Shown here: positions 1-12,454 of the stretch, piece by piece
Position numbering within the stretch: position 1 is the stretch's first letter
Layout of the letters: every line of letters begins with the position of its first letter
Assembly (NCBI GenBank): GCA_026874595.1
Contig: CM049310.1
Location: forward strand, 25,841,058-25,905,057
DNA length: 64,000 nucleotides
Direction: 5' to 3'
Origin: Sipunculus nudus
Lineage: Eukaryota > Annelida > Sipuncula > Golfingiida > Sipunculidae
Notes under the pieces: generated by a model
Seen by the model: the letters and a program-made list of their open reading frames with translations, nothing else
Databases searched by the model: none
What the model was told of the DNA's origin: nothing
Made by a program: the position numbers and the translations under genes

Positions 1-318
1 GAAAAATTTGATCAGCTGAAACAGAAATTTAACTGGCAGCAAATGACAAGAGATGCTGACCTGTTTGTCGAGTGTTGCTGTACCTGTAATAAGAACAAGA
101 AGAAATCGAGGAAAAGGAAAGCTCGGTTAAGGTTGTCTCATGTGGGATACCCCATGGAAAGGGTTCACTTGGACATAATGGGACACATGGAGCCTAGTGA
201 AGCCATCAATAGGTACATACTGATGAGTCATCAAGAGTTTGAAGGCACACACCCAAACCAGAACAGTGGCCTACCTCCTCCTAAGATAAGGAAACCAATA
301 AAGCGTCCAAAGCGCTGA
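1..318 (+). pseudogene. Ty3/gypsy integrase fragment, internally deleted
   Basis: The reading frame is open from the left edge and enters an integrase-like region. It has the CxxC half of the zinc-binding domain (CCCTCNKNKK, about 68-100) and then the start of the catalytic core with MERVHLDIMG, where the Asp matches the first DDE residue of gypsy integrases. After YILM the sequence jumps directly to a Pro/Lys-rich tail (RKPIKRPKR) typical of a pol C-terminus, so the rest of the core is missing. The annotated Met at 43 is only an internal codon. This is the 3' end of a decayed element; the 5' part lies outside the window. The Ty3/gypsy assignment is confident, the clade is not determined. Confidence 0.7.
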
Positions 319-802
319 TTGCCCCATGGACGCGCTGCACCAATGAGCCTTCTATAATTCTAACTCTTTATAGTTAGGGGGTTGTTGTCTTAGTCAAGGT
401 GCTGTCTTGACTCGTTGGTCTAGCCGAAGAGTCGCATCTCACATGCAAATACTAACTGTCTTGGTTCAGTCGGCTCAGCTGGAGGATCAAGGCAGCGATA
501 CCTTGCACGTGAGCTGTACGTTACTAATTGTCTTGTTCAAGTCTGCCCAACTGGCTCTTTGCTTAATTTCTCACTGTTTGTTGATCATGTCTGTTATGTA
601 GGGAGCACTATAGTAATTATTTTGGCTTAGGGTGTTCCTATGGTGTTGACATGTATCTAATTTTGTTTTATATTTCTTGTTGTTGGATATGTTCTTTATC
701 ACCAGGGTCGTAGCCAGACCATTTATTTGACCAGACATATTGAAATGTTACAGTTAAACTACTGGTTATCTCATTTTTCTCGGCCATATGAGCTTGTGTT
801 TC

Positions 803-1080
803 AAGAGGGGGAGGAATGTAGAAGATTTGGAGATTCCACCGACGCCAGATGTCAACCTGTGCATTATGGACGTCCCGTAACTGGCCCCTGGACATGCGCA
901 GACCTGATGTAATGGAAACTAAGATATCAAGCTGATTCAAGCCCAGATTTATACGAGGAAAACTCAGGTCTGCTCTGCCATCAGACCATTGTATGCGGGT
1001 TAAGGAATTGCCCACATAGTAAGCATCAAATATGTTTGCAATATATTGCGTCACCCCAGTTTTATCTCAGACAGGTACAA
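803..1080 (+). mobile_element. Polypurine tract and putative 3' LTR of the left-edge gypsy element
   Basis: A purine run (AAGAGGGGGAGGAA, 803-816) is followed directly by TGTAGAAG, the arrangement expected for a polypurine tract and the first bases of a 3' LTR. It lies about 490 bases after the pol remnant on the same strand. The right end is unclear; a terminus near ACAGGTACA (about 1080) is plausible. No second LTR is in the window, so the LTR reading is inference. Confidence 0.4.
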
Positions 1081-2636
1081 ACTTAAGCCCTCCCCCCCCC
1101 CCCCCCGACAAAAGATCCCCCTCGTCACCCTCGCCCCACCTTAATGAAAAAGAGGAGAAAGCCCAAACCCCCACCCAAAAAGAAGTTATAAATTAAAAAA
1201 AGTATGCAGAGGAAAGGTATGCAAAGTATAAAATTTTAATTCAAACCAAAATTATCTTAAAACCAAGCCACACGAGGTGTACGTATTTACATGACCATAA
1301 TTACATAATCATATAAACATAAATACATGTATAAATAACCAAGTCACGTGCACTTTATCACAGATAATGTATTCTGTAGGGTTTGCCAAATTCACCTTAT
1401 CACAAGGGTCTGATGACTTATTTTCATCATTTGACCCATTATTTCCACTTGAAGTGTCCAACAGCTCTCAGGGTTTCTGGGATGATTTCTGTCCTTGTCT
1501 TTGTTATAAAGTGATATAGAGTTATCTTGCTTCCATTAATTGTACATACATGAACCTTCAAAAAATTTGGGTAATGTTATGAGGTGTATTAACCATTCAT
1601 ATACTGCATAACAAAGAAATAACGTTTTAATACATATATGTATATATATATAAATTTATATATGTGTGTGTAAAGAAAATGTAGACGATAGGTTATGAAA
1701 ACCAATGACTATATACTTTAAACACAGAAACACACACGCACATATACATATATATTGTTTGTAAACAATTGTGCTGCACTTGGTTTAATAGGTTTCATTT
1801 GTTTTTTCAGTATACCTTAATTGAATAAGGTTATTAAGTGAACTTAAAAAAAACGCTCTTAGCTACCTCACAGTGTGGTGAACATCCCACTGGATGTTCA
1901 CAGTTAAAAGAAATAGAGATAAATCTGTAACTCTTCAGTCTATTTATATTACTATTATTCAACATTTGTGACTGCCTATTATCTCATATTGTTTGTAACT
2001 GATTAAAAGTAATTAAATTAACTCCTATTACTATTAACTATTACCACTAGCAATTTACCCGTGCTACGCACGGTTTGGGGCGAGCATTTAGTTCTGATGT
2101 CAAATAATCTTTCATAATTGAATGTCTTGGTTGTACAATGTTATAACGTCAAAAGACCTCTTTGAAGACAACATGTGGTGTGTAAGTGTTCTGTCTTTGA
2201 GTTGACCTTGTGTCTGAGTCTGGATGACTTGGACAAATACGTTCTGGTACGAATGGTGGAATGTCATAATTTTCTCGAAAATCAAGGCAATCCGTACGGT
2301 GTTATCTATATATTAATATATAGATCCATTATATGTATTGTGTTATGTATAACAAATTTAGACAAATAGAGACTGGCCGGAGCAATTCTCGGAGAAGTTT
2401 ATATGATAAACGAAATCATTTTTATATGAAAATATATTATGTTGAACATCGCTATTTAAAGCTGCCCTCCGAGCATGTTAATCCACAAATTCTTCAAGGG
2501 TAGTGCAGAAGCGATAAGACGTGTTCTCGATTATTGCATTCCCCTTATTACGCAAGAAACTGAGCACTCACATGGGCGGGCAATCCCGCTTCGTAGAGGT
2601 TCGTTGTAGCATTATAGTATGAAGTACATTTAATGG

Positions 2637-2640
<4 letters not shown>
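1081..2640. other. AT-rich spacer without recognisable gene
   Basis: No coding signal was found. It holds a poly-C run (about 1088-1106), a (TA)n patch near 1640-1665 and a perfect 6-bp-stem hairpin, CCGTGC-TAC-GCACGG, at 2059-2073. A piece around 2262-2340 (GGCAATCCGTACGGTG followed by ATTAATATATAGAT) recurs around 5635-5725, so part of this spacer is an unnamed dispersed repeat. Confidence 0.6.

Positions 2641-2703
<63 letters not shown>
2639..2703. repeat. (TA)n microsatellite
   Basis: An uninterrupted alternating TA tract of about 64 bases. Predicted proteins crossing it are artefacts. Similar tracts occur at about 5050-5112 and 17287-17354. Confidence 0.95.
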
Positions 2704-2707
<4 letters not shown>

Positions 2708-3435
2708 CACGCATCCCCAAAGACCATTCCTGTTTGAAAGATGGGCAATGTTTTCCATTGAGACAGTCAATGCATACACTGCAGGAGGGTAGTCAAGGTG
2801 GAGGGGGGGGGGGGGGGAAGTGAGCCATTCACCCCCCGGTTGCACCAGTACTCGCCATCCTCTCGGAATTTCACATTGTCTAATAATGATTCAATTTTCT
2901 AAAATACAATCACTAGTATCCGAAGATTTGGGACTTTTCTAAATTTCATTAAGTTTGGTCCTTCGAACATGCTATTTATTCCTGTTGTGCAACTGATTTT
3001 TCTAATTGGAATTAAAAGAGTATGTTGTGTTGAATTATTTTGAGGTGTTCATACCACCACCACCCAATATCCCCATATGTGTGTGTGTGTGTGTGTGTGC
3101 ATCTAATTGCTTTGTTATATTACCAGCGGCGGGTTCTGAGGGGACGCCCGCAGCAGGCACCTCCCCACAGAGCTGCAATATCTCTCATTTTACCTATTTA
3201 TTTTCCCTATGTTCGTGATTCATTTCCTTTTTTCAGGTTTCCTTTTTTTATTAATTAGCCATTAGTTTTTATTTAAGTTATCCACAGTTTATTACTTTCA
3301 AATTCATTAGTCGATGATATTTTAAACAGCCGCAGAACAGAGCGCCAGGCCCTTGTCGGGGTCGACCTTGAACAATCTCAAGCCTTCCCTGCTGATGCCG
3401 GTACTCGAACTAACGATGTCAAGTCACACCAAAAT
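2704..3435. other. Non-coding spacer with short simple repeats
   Basis: Contains a poly-G run near 2801-2818 and a (TG)n tract at about 3078-3100. The minus strand near 3390-3425 has a weak B-box-like AGTTCGAGTACC, but no A box was found, so no tRNA or SINE is called. Confidence 0.5.
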
Positions 3436-4640
3436 GCCGGTGCTGCTACGGTTTAAACCGTAGCAACACCTTGAAGAACCATGCAGAACCCTAGTCATAC
3501 CTTAAAGAACCGTGAAAATACCTTGAAGAACCGTGGAAAACCGTGAGGCACCGGGATTGAGTCCCGGAAGTTTTAAACGGTTTAAAATTTCCGTGACATG
3601 TCAAGGTACACCGTTAAGAAAGGTCATACTGGGATAAACCGTAGTCAAATCGTAGTAAAAGCGTAGTAACACCGGATACACCGTTACAACGCCTTGACGC
3701 CACCATAAATATCTGTAGTATTTCTGGGACAACCGGTGACTTTTTGAGCTTTTCAATGGCCTCACGGTTCTCCATGGTCCTTTTACGGTGCTGTCACGGA
3801 GTTTTCATTGCGTCCAAGGTACAGTTTCGACTAACCACGGTCTAACCATGGTATATGAAGGTTTTCTCAGGGGGAAGGCACGGTTCTTTACGGAAATTGA
3901 CAATGGAGTCACGTTCGAGCCACGTTTTGGCTACGGATATCAAGGTGGCGCTACGCAAGACTACGGTGCTACAAGGGTGAGAAAGTACTAGCCCTTTGGT
4001 ATCACGGTTTGCCACGGTTTACCACGGTCTTACATATAAATAGGGGTGATTTTTCAATGCTTTCATTCTTGCGCATGTATTCTGCAGAGATGTCGCAACA
4101 ACTTTGGCATAATAATAGCCTACTCATGGCTGCCAAAAATAAATAAAAACTGTCAATAAACACTGAGTGGACACGGATAAGCGGCTTATTTTTCTCGTGT
4201 TTTTTTTTCAAACTGTGCTGGAATGCTTGTGCTACCGCTCTTTTATAGCCAACGGCGTGTCTACCGTAATAAACCTTAGTAACACCGTAGTACACCTTAG
4301 TGGCACCGTGACCACCGCAAGTCCGACGTAACTCCAACATCGTAGTGGCACCGTATAGAACCGTAGGTCAAACAGCTACATCGTGGGTCATACCGTGCTG
4401 AACCGTAATGACACCGTGGGCACCGTAGTGTCACCTTATTGACTACCTAGGGCCACCGGGACAAACCGTGAGTATACCGTGCAATACCATACTGACACCG
4501 GGAAAGATGATGACCGTTGACGATCGTCGAGACCTCCAGGGTGGATTTTACGAAATTTCGTGCCGGTTCTTCCCGGATTGAAAACCGGGACAAACCGGGG
4601 GATACATAAAAACACAGTAGTAACACCTATGGTCGGTGTG
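3436..4640. repeat. Degenerate ACCGTAG/ACCGTGG repeat field with strand switches
   Basis: About 1.2 kb in which short motifs of the type ACCGTAGTRACACC recur every 10-25 bases. They are forward at 3460-3690, mainly reverse-complemented (CACGGT, TACGGTG) at 3740-4030, and forward again at 4255-4630. The left edge carries a perfect 22-bp palindrome at 3444-3465 centred on GTTTAAAC. Units are too diverged to give a fixed period. It may be the remains of a palindromic satellite or of an element with sub-terminal repeats. No protein is supported. Confidence 0.6.
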
Positions 4641-5049
4641 ACTGGGCCCTAAGTCTCGTCTCTGTCGACACTACAGACCACAGTATAATGCAAAGACCAG
4701 CATCAGACCTCAACATTCCATATATCTTAACCCGTACATAACATTTAAGAGATAATATTTTAAAAATTATTAACGTGGATGCACATTATCACCATTCACA
4801 TTGCATTTGAAAACAACTGAAATTTTTTATCATAAGTTGGAGAAATATTAAAATGAAACATTGATCCCATCTACAGTTTGACTACATTATGCAGTTTCTG
4901 AATAACAGAAAATCCTCATATGTTTTTGTGAAAATTCCCTCTAATGCCATTCTTGGTGTATTCAAATACTTCCCCCTATGGAACGGGGTTACCCCCTCTC
5001 ATACCCTCCCTCTTGTACCTGCAATTAAAATGGTTCATAATTGAAATTA

Positions 5050-5114
<65 letters not shown>

Positions 5115-6687
5115 CATATATCTAAAACTTAAGTTTTCATAATTATCACCAAACGCTAACGAAATATTAGCAAACACTCACTCCCCCCCCCCCCCCACAC
5201 ACACACACACGATTTTCTGGATCCGCCCCTGATTACGGCCCTCTCCCCTCCCTCTATCCTTTCGCCCCTCCTGCAGTACCATTCGGGTAATTGTGATTCT
5301 TTTAAAGATTCCCCCTGTGAGCATTCATGCGAGATCTCTCTGTGCATAATATACCATGTCCCCGCGCGGAGGTAGTCTTTTGAAAAGGGATCACCAAGGG
5401 GGATTATTTCCGGCCAGTGACCACGAATGAGCGAAAAGCCCGCATGGAGCCCCCAGAGATAGGTGGGTCCCGGCATCACACAGTCCATAGCCGTTGTGGT
5501 ACCGGGCCCGAAGACACAAAGAACAGAGGCGCCCGCGGATGAGAAAATATTCAAATTATTAATTATAAACGTAATACGCAAATATTGCAAATAATAGTGG
5601 GTGGAATCTCTTCGGACAAACCCGGAGCATAGGTATGTCGAAAATCACGGCAATCCGTACGGTGGTATCAGAGGAGATACGGAAAATACAAAATCGCCTT
5701 ACGCTATTAATATATAGATTACCCCATGTCCGAATAGTTGACACTGCAGTAAACCAAACTAACCAACTAAATTGAAACATGATTTAAAAAAAAAAAAAAA
5801 AAAATTACAAGTACCTGGAATACTTTAAAACCAGGAACATAGACTTTAATGTACACATAAATTTTAAATAGACTGCTGTTATTTTTTTTTAATATGAACA
5901 TTCTTAAAGTGGAAAGCAAGAGCCTTCATGTTGATATTTATTCTGATATATTTTTGTTAATGATATTCCAGTATCCAACAACTTGACAAGTGTAATCCGA
6001 ATATTCATCATGAACGTACGCTTGCTATATTTCATTTTAGGAACAGTTTAGCCACTTCCTTCATTTTAATTTCAAAGTGATGAAACTGAAAGGTGATAAT
6101 AATGACTACATATTGTTAAATCCATTGCCATTTGTTAGTAAATCCATCCATAATAAACATCCTATATTATTGTCCTTATATCTATCTTTTGAGTGTACAA
6201 ATGTTGCAGACAATGGTCTTTTTTGGAAAATGTCTGGCCCTTACATCAGTCACACAACATAATCATGAACGACTATCTGAGCCTATCTTTAGAGTTGCCG
6301 GCGGCGGAAATAAAATATTATAAAATTAAAAAAAAAAGCAGTGTCATAAGTGTGAATACATAAACGATCATGATTACATCTATGTCTACATTTTCTACAC
6401 ATCCATTTCAGGCAGTTTGAAGCGATATACTAATTATTATTACTAGAGCACACGTTTGGGTTTACTTGTCGGTTTCACAAGTCGGGCTGACCTGAGAGCA
6501 ATAATAAAACGATTTATGACTTTTGAAACTGAGTTTCTTTATTCACATACATAACACACTGTATAAACCATGCCTGCCTCAAATCAAAAATACCTAGTTA
6601 AAACTGGGACTGACCTTCTCATTTTCCATGGTGGAGATGGTCTCCTGTGACACACCCCTTTTCCGTAGAAGTTGTTGGGTTGCCATT
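4641..6687. other. Spacer with simple repeats and dispersed-repeat pieces
   Basis: Holds a (TA)n tract (about 5050-5112), poly-C plus (AC)n (about 5182-5211), and CTGGATCCGCCCCTG at 5217-5231, which matches the right terminus of the DNA element at 10508-12335 and so marks one end of a relative. The second copy of the 2262-2340 repeat is at about 5635-5725. Poly-A lies at 5786-5804. No gene is recognised. Confidence 0.5.
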
Positions 6688-6789
6688 TGCAGGTGTCAGA
6701 TTACTACCGCGAATGGTGGCCTTGGGACACCGGGTGGCCTTAGGCCACCCGCCCACTGTACACCCTTCTCGATCTGTTTCCTTCCGCCA
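6688..6789 (+). repeat. Left terminal inverted repeat of the satellite element
   Basis: About 102 bases, roughly 80% identical by eye to the reverse complement of 10407-10509. It contains the internal palindrome GGTGGCCTTAGGCCACC. Confidence 0.75.
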
Positions 6790-6857
6790 ATATCGTAAAT
6801 AGTTCAATGAAAGAACACCGAATTCAGACTACAATATTTTGTTGGTATATTTCTTTC

Positions 6858-9800
6858 ACTCAAGAACACCACAGGTATGATTTTGTATACCCTGGTGGCC
6901 TAAGGAAACCACAAGGATCATGCTACATCACCTGGTGGCCTAAGGACACCACATGTACAATGCTGTATATCCTGGTGGCCTAAGGACACCACATGTACAA
7001 TGCTGTATATCCTGGTGGCCTAAGGACACCACATGTACAATGCTGTATATCCTGGTGGCCTAAGGACACCACATGAACAATGCTGTATACGCTGGTGGCC
7101 TAAGGACACCACAAGAATCATGCTACATAACCTGGTATCCTGGTAGGCTAAGGACACCACATGAACAATTCTGTATACCCTGGTGGCCTAAGAACACCAC
7201 AAGAATCATGCTACATAACCTGTTATCCTAAGGACACCACATGTACAATGCTGTATACCCTGGTGGCCTAAGGACACCACAAGAATCATGCTACATAACC
7301 TGGTATCCTAAGGACACCACATGTCCAATGCTGTATATCCTGGTGGCCTAAGGACACCACATGTACAATGCTGTATATCCTGGTGGCCTAAAAAACAACA
7401 TGAACAATGCTGTATACCCTGGTAGCCTAAGGACACCACATGTACAATGCTGTATACCCTGGTGGCCTAAGGACACCACAAGAATCATGCTACATAACCT
7501 GGTATCCTAAAGACACCACATGTACAATGCCGTATACCCTGGTGGCCTAAGGACACCACATGTACAATGCTGTATATCCTGGTGGCCTAAGAACACCAAA
7601 AGAATCATGCTACATAACCTGGTATCCTAAGGACATCACATGTACAATGCTGTATACCCTGGTGGCCTAAGGACACCACATGTACAATGCTGTATATCCT
7701 GGTGGCCGAATAACACCACATGTACAATGCTGTATACCCTGGTGGCCTAAGGACACCACATGTACAATGCTGTATATCCTGGTGGCCTATGGACACCAAA
7801 AGAATCATGCTACATAACCTGGTATCCTAAGGACATCACATGAACAATGCTGTATACCCTGGTGGCCAAGGACACCACATGTACAATGCTGTTTATCCTG
7901 GTGGCCTAAGGACACCACATCTACAATGCTGTATACCCTGGTGGCCTAAGGACACCACAAGGATCATGCTACATAACCTGGTGGCCTAAGGACACCACAT
8001 GAACAATGCTGTATACCCTGGTGGCCTAAGGACACCACATGTACAATGCTGTATATCCTGGTGGCCTAAGGACACCACAAGAATCATGCTACATAACCTG
8101 GTGGCCTAAGGACACCACATGAACAATGCTGTATATCCTGGTGGCCTAAGGACACCAAAAGAATCATGCTACATCACCTGGTGGCCAAAGGACAGCACAT
8201 GTACAATGCTGTATATCCTGGTGGCCTAAGGACACCACAAGGATCATGCTACATAACCTGGTGGCCTAAAGACACCACATGAACAATGCTGTATACCCTG
8301 GTGGCCTAAGGACACCACATGTACAATGCTGTATATCCTGGTGGCCTAAGGACACCACAAGAATCATGCTACATAACCTGGTGGCCTAAGGACACCACAT
8401 GAACAATGCTGTATATCCTGGTGGCCTAAGGACACCAAAAGAATCATGCTACATAACCTGGTATCCAAAGGACACCACATGTACAATGCTGTATATCCTT
8501 GTGGCCTAAGAACACCACAAGTATGATGCTACATAACCTGGTGACATAAGGACACCACATGAACAATGCTGTATACCCTGGTGGCCTAAGGACACCACAT
8601 GAACAATGCTGTATACCCTGGTGGCCTAAGGACACCACATGTACAATGCTGTATATCCTGGTGGCCTAAGGACACCACAAGAATCATGCTACATAACCTG
8701 GTGGCCTAAGGACACCACATGAACAATGCTGTATATCCTGGTGGCCTAAGGACACCAAAAGAATCATGCTACATAACCTGGTATCCTAAGGACACCACAT
8801 GTACAATGCAGTATATCCTTGTGGCCTAAGAACACCACAGGTATGATGCTACATAACCTGGTGGCCTAAGGACACCACATGAACAATGCTGTATACCCTG
8901 GTGGCCTAAGGACACCACATGTACAATGCTGTATATCCTGGTGGCCTAAGGACACCACAAGAATCATGCTACATAACCTGGTGGCCTAAGGACACCACAT
9001 TAACAATGCTGTGTATCCTGGTGGCCTAAGGACACCAAAAGAATCATGCTACATAACCTGGTATCCTAAGGACACCACATGTACAATGCTGTATATCCTT
9101 GTGGCCTAAGAACACCACAAGTATGATGCTACATAACCTGGTGGCATAAGGACACCACATGAACAATGCTGTATATCCTTGTGGCCTAAGGACACCACAA
9201 GTATGATGCTACATAACCTGGTGGCCTAAGGACACCACATGTACAATGCTGTATATCCTTGTGGCCTAAGAACACCACAGGTATGATGCTACATAACCTG
9301 GTGGCCTAAGGACACCACATGAACAATGCTGTATACCCTGGTGGCCTAAGGACACCACATGTACAATGCTGTATATCCTGGTGGCCTAAGGACACCACAA
9401 GAATCATGCTACATAACCTGGTGGCCTAAGGACACCACATTAACAATGCTGTGTATCCTGGTGGCCTAAGGACACCAAAAGAATCATGCTACATAACCTG
9501 GTATCCTAAGGACACCACATGTACAATGCAGTATATCCTTGTGGCCTAAGAACACCACAGGTATGATGCTACATAACCTGGTGGCCTAAGGACACCACAT
9601 GAACAATGCTGTATACCCTGGTGGCCTAAGGACACCACATGTACAATGCTGTATATCCTGGTGGCCTAAGGACACCACAAGAATCATGCTACATAACCTG
9701 GTGGCCTAAGGACACCACATTAACAATGCTGTGTATCCTGGTGGCCTAAGGACACCAAAAGAATCATGCTACATAACCTGGTATCCTAAGGACACCACAT

Positions 9801-10406
9801 GTACAATGCTGTATATCCTTGTGGCCTAAGAACACCACAAGTATGATGCTACATAACCTGGTGGCATAAGGACACCACATGAACAATGCTGTATATCCTT
9901 GTGGCCTAAGGACACCACAAGTATGATGCTACATAACCTGGTGGCCTAAGGACACCACATGTACAATGCTGTATATCCTGGTGGCCTAAGGACACCACAA
10001 GAATCATGCTACATAACCTGCTGGCCTAAGGACACCACATGAACAATGCTGTATATCCTTGTGGCCTAAGGACACCAAAAGAATCATGCTACATAACCTG
10101 GTATCCTAAGGACACCACATGTACAATGCTGTATATCCTTGTGGCCTAAGGACAGCACATGCCTGTTGCTGTATATCCTGGCTGCCTAAGGACACCACAA
10201 GAATCATGCTACATAACCTGGTGGCATACACTGTTGGCCTTAAGACACCACAGGTATGATGCTGTATATAATCTGGTGGACTAGGGATACCCTAGGTATG
10301 ATGCTGTGTATCCTTGTGGCCTAAGAACACCACAGGTATTTAATGCCTTTATATCCCGATGGCCTGAGGACACCACATGTATAATGCAGTATATCCTTGT
10401 GGCCTA
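6858..10406. repeat. 40-bp satellite array, about 89 units, higher-order structure
   Basis: The unit is about 40 bases: CCTGGTGGCCTAAGGACACC, then ACATGTACAATGCTGTATAT or the variant ACAAGAATCATGCTACATAA. From about 7980 to 10200 variants alternate with a 120-base (three-unit) period, and larger blocks recur at about 300 and 720 bases (8761 versus 9481). The core GGTGGCCTAAGGACACC is a near-palindrome. Units match on one strand throughout, so the array grew by direct tandem copying. Short ORFs here simply follow the repeat. Confidence 0.95.
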
Positions 10407-10509
10407 TTGGCGGAAGAACACCGATCGAGAAGGGTACACAGCGAGCTGGTGGCCTGAGGCCACCGGGTGTCCCAAGACCACCATTCGTGATAATAATGTG
10501 TCACCTGCA
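10407..10509 (-). repeat. Right terminal inverted repeat of the satellite element
   Basis: Inverted partner of 6688-6789, running GGCGGAAG to CACCTGCA. Its outer end touches the next DNA element. Confidence 0.75.
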
Positions 10510-12335
10510 GTGGCGGATCCAGGGGGAACTTTGGGGGCTGAAGCCCCCTCCCCCGTAAACCACTGTTATAGGGCTTTTTATCAGAGAAATATGTATATCT
10601 ATGCGTTATGTCCTTATGTCATTTGCATTATTTTATTTATAATTGCCATATAACATTAAACAAACGGTCATTCAACAACAACGAAAAAACGGGGGAAAAA
10701 ATGGAACTAAAAGCGTGTGTCTGTGCAATGCCCAAATCTATTTATATTTTAGAAACATAAATTGGAATACCCACAATGGATGCAGACATTAACATTTTTA
10801 TCCAAATTAATTTTACGCCGTTCATGTAGAATGTTGCAGCTTCTTAAGGCTTCGACATCAGGAACGACATTTTTTCAGGTGGCCTTGTTTTGGGAAATAC
10901 ATGCACTCTTGATCGATTTGAACTGAATGGTATTGTATTATATTGTGTATTATATTATATATTGTGTTAAAACACAGTAAACAGTGTATGTATATGCATG
11001 GTTTTTTTATTATTGCAGAATTTAGCTCTGAAAACGTGCTGGCTCGTCATTAATAACATGTAAATGATTAATGACCAAGATTGGGCTGTATATATATCCG
11101 TTTGAATTTTCGTAGTCGAACACTTTGTTGGACATATATATGGTGAAAAGAACAACTTTTCAAAATGTGACAGGAAAATTAAATATTATACCCACAGCAT
11201 TAATTTATGAATATTTCTTATCGATCAGCAATGCAGTTATCGATGATGCATAAATATATACCGGATAACAAATGCTGTATAATACATCAAGACGTACAAG
11301 CAGGGATCAAACTTACCGTAAGCTGATAAGCTCTTTAATATAGAAGCCGCACACAGGGAAGAGTAATTCAAGCTACTAGTTATTCAAAATTATCTCGAAT
11401 GAGTAAAATCAACTTGAAATTCAGCTGTAGTTCGAGTATATAATTAGTTATAATGGGGAATCGGTTTGCCTCACATTACTATTTACAGAATTCAATGTTG
11501 CTTATTACTTTTGAATGTTAGCGTTTGCATTTATTTTATGAATGGGTAAACTTGGTTTTGATAAAATAGAGGAATGCTTATAGATGCGTCCTTGCGTGCA
11601 TGTGCTCGGTTCTAATTTTTCACTCCTTAATATGAATAAAAATTGAAAGGGCATATAAAGGCTATATGGGGTTGGGTATATAACTGCTCCCCCCCCCCCA
11701 ACTCAAGTTCTCAGAATATGCGAAAACTATGAACTATGAAAAAGTCTCTTCGTACATAAGGATCACGATAAGGTTATTTTTTTTTGTTCATGTGTATGCA
11801 CTGGTATTTGTGTAATTTTACCTAACTAAAGAGCAGCTGTCATAAGTTATATACATGCATGCGTGTTTTTACAGATTAATATATTCCATCAAGCCTGCAT
11901 TTATAACACATACTGGAGGTTATCTTAATCAAGAAAATGTTGCTTCTTTATTATAAATTGCGCCAAATTATTTAGCTGTTATGCTTTTTGTAATTTATTT
12001 ATTATTTCCTGCCTGTCAAGTATTGTACAGGAGTATACAACATGTAAGCGAGTTTGCAATTACTTCCGAAATATATTTTCAAATAAAATTACCAATAGGC
12101 TAATCATAATATGATTATTTTACTTTTGAATCTACATTTACGTTTCGTCAAAACATTGCCCATGTTTTTACACTTCTAAATATTATATATGTATATGTAT
12201 ATACATATATATATACATATATATTTATATATATATTTATATATATATATAATATAATTTGCACTATATCTGTATCAAATTAAACCCAGTTTCTGATTCT
12301 AGCCCCCCTGTTGAAAAATCCTGGATCCGCCCCTG
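10508..12335. mobile_element. Non-autonomous DNA element with CAGTGGCGGATCC-type ends
   Basis: The left end CAGTGGCGGATCCAGG is the inverse of the right end CCTGGATCCGCCCCTG with one mismatch. ACCTG directly flanks both sides (10503-10507 and 12336-12340), a likely 5-bp target duplication. The interior (about 1.8 kb) is AT-rich, with a poly-C at 11690 and TA-rich DNA at 12180-12255, and encodes nothing recognisable. CAG-starting ends recall hAT-like elements, but an 8-bp duplication is not seen, so the superfamily stays open. A single matching end lies at 5217-5231. Confidence 0.65.
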
Positions 12336-12454
12336 ACCTGCGCTCCATTTTGACAACCGGGTGTGCTCGCAGAATATGCTAGCCTGTGCCTATAGACTGA
12401 GGCGATGTGTGCTTACTTCTCATTGGTAATTATTAAGTTATTAAATATGGAGCT

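Larger units (their letters stand above)
6688..10509. mobile_element. TIR-bounded element carrying a 40-bp satellite array
   Basis: The two edges are inverted copies of each other: 6688-6789 on the + strand aligns with the reverse complement of 10407-10509. Both start GCAGGTG and share GAATGGTGG, TTGGGACACC, AGGCCACC, CCCTTCTCGATC and TTCCGCC in the same order. Almost everything between is a tandem array. No transposase is present, so it would be non-autonomous. A possible target duplication is CCATTT: left flank GCCATTT, right flank CCATTTT after removing the element inserted at 10508. The superfamily is unknown. The satellite core resembles a motif inside the terminal repeats, so the array may have grown from the end sequence. 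Confidence 0.7.

Noticed and set aside
2630-2845. ORFs with Tyr-Ile repeats across (TA)n tracts, here and at 4944-5132 and 17226-17559
   Set aside because: Coding potential comes only from dinucleotide repeats, which are open in several frames.
6858-10406. Regular 40-bp repeats resembling a CRISPR array
   Set aside because: There are no unique spacers; units are contiguous variants of one sequence, the DNA is animal, and no cas genes are present.
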